Below are positions 63,071 to 64,000 of a stretch of 64,000 nt of DNA, piece by piece. This DNA is from Glossina fuscipes. Lineage: Eukaryota > Arthropoda > Insecta > Diptera > Glossinidae. The stretch spans positions 69,665-133,664 of the forward strand of contig NW_023998523.1 of assembly GCF_014805625.2 (NCBI RefSeq). Direction: 5' to 3'. The notes below the pieces were generated by a model, which was not told the DNA's origin, ran no database searches, and was given only the letters and a program-made list of their open reading frames with translations. Each line of letters begins with the position of its first letter. Position 1 is the stretch's first letter. A program made the position numbers and the translations under genes.

Positions 63071-64000
63071 CCATTAGAGGATAATAATTTTTTTTTATTT
63101 TTCTTGTAGTTTTCGAGTTTTCATTGATAGAAAATCCGAGAGTTTAATTGCGCACCTAACATATGTGAGGGTAACGTTATACATACATGACAATGTAGTG
63201 CAGATTCACAAAATCCTTAATTGAACACTTGAAATACAAAATTTTAATAAAATTTTTTAAATATTTTAAAAATTTTCCCGAATAATAAATATTTCAATAA
63301 TCAGTGTTACAGCAGGACATATTATAAAAAAAAAAAAAAAAAAATACGTTTTAAAAAAAGAAAGATCAATCATATATGAGTTTAACATAAAATTAAAAAA
63401 AAAAAAATAATTAAATAAATATTTATATTAAAGTTTCAAATTAATTCGTAAAACAAAAAAAAATGTGAAATTAAGAAAATTGCTTAGAAAGTCTAAGAAA
63501 AACCATCTGAACTGAAACTGCGACGTTTATATAATATGCAAAAAAAAAAAAAAAAAAATATTTCAAATAAATTATTAAAAAATGAAAGGAATAAAAACAA
63601 TAACCCGTAAAAAGAAAAACTTTTCTGTAAACTTTCAGAACTGTATTAATGATCTTCTAAATTGACCAACGGTAACCTTATCTCAAGAAACATGCGGACG
63701 TCCTTCGTTCACTTGAATGTAAAGATGCAAAAGAAAAACATGATGTGTGCACATGTTGCCAGAAATTTCAGTTTTAAAAGTAAACGAAAAAAAAAAAAAT
63801 GTGTAAAATAGCGAATTAAAAGACTTTCGGAAAATTTCAAATATTTATATAAAATAAACTTCCACAATAAACAGTAAAGACTGTTTTATATCAATTAAGA
63901 ACGTATGATGCACATTACGAAGAAAGAGAGAGGGAAGAGACAAAAGACAAGGCCAAACATATACTTTCAATTTCCAAGCAATATTTAATGCGAAAAAAAA

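Larger units (their letters stand above)
61301..64000. other. A-rich non-coding tail of the window
   Basis: Very A-rich DNA with many AATAAA words and several A runs (for example 63327-63344 and 63540-63559). It may include the 3' untranslated region of the micropeptide transcript. The R4 copy at 62149 and the short repeat at 63023 lie here. Confidence 0.45.

Noticed and set aside
1..64000. CRISPR arrays, bacterial operons, ribosomal RNA
   Set aside because: No regularly spaced repeats, no prokaryotic gene organisation and no rRNA-like sequence; the window is eukaryotic.

Overview
The window is eukaryotic, AT-rich nuclear DNA. It contains GT-AG introns, polypyrimidine-tract splice acceptors, CAA/opa-type trinucleotide runs in an exon, many poly(A), poly(T) and (AT)n tracts, mariner transposon remnants and one 100-N assembly gap. 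This fits a higher dipteran fly, and a tephritid-like fruit fly is my best guess. That placement is inferred from sequence style, not from a recognised orthologue.

The window is almost entirely intronic or intergenic. The one well-supported coding exon lies at 23646-25043 (+). It has a strong acceptor, a start in good context eight bases later, 463 open codons of polar low-complexity protein, a hydrophobic segment with the form of a signal peptide, and a consensus donor in phase 1. Exons upstream and downstream of it were not found, so introns of tens of kilobases are likely. A second, weaker candidate is a possible exon from 60588 (+). It carries a 36- or 31-codon ORF encoding an almost purely hydrophobic single-span peptide, followed by A-rich DNA with AATAAA hexamers.

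Most of the rest that can be recognised is decayed repeat sequence. There are two mariner-family transposase remnants: 52570-53345 (+) and about 47300-47660 (-). A first dispersed family (called R1 here) has TATACCC...GGGTATA-type ends and an internal 'atatatatactttgtgg...tctctgaagct' signature. A second family (R2) has TATACCCTACACCAC ends in inverted orientation. A short third family (R3) is built around 'atgggccaatttttatca', and a fourth (R4) is purine-rich with a 'ggccgcaa' core. A pair of LTR-like sequences lies at 4972 and 60059. Microsatellites, a long polypurine tract, several perfect or near-perfect hairpins and one tRNA-like A-box/B-box pair are also visible.

The ORFs of 60-130 codons scattered through the window are mostly chance openings in AT-rich or simple-repeat DNA, or pieces of the repeat families. 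No undescribed multi-gene system is visible. The most worthwhile leads are the hydrophobic micropeptide ORF, the unusually long leader before the signal peptide, and the inverted-end repeat family whose matching termini lie 4.2 kb apart.
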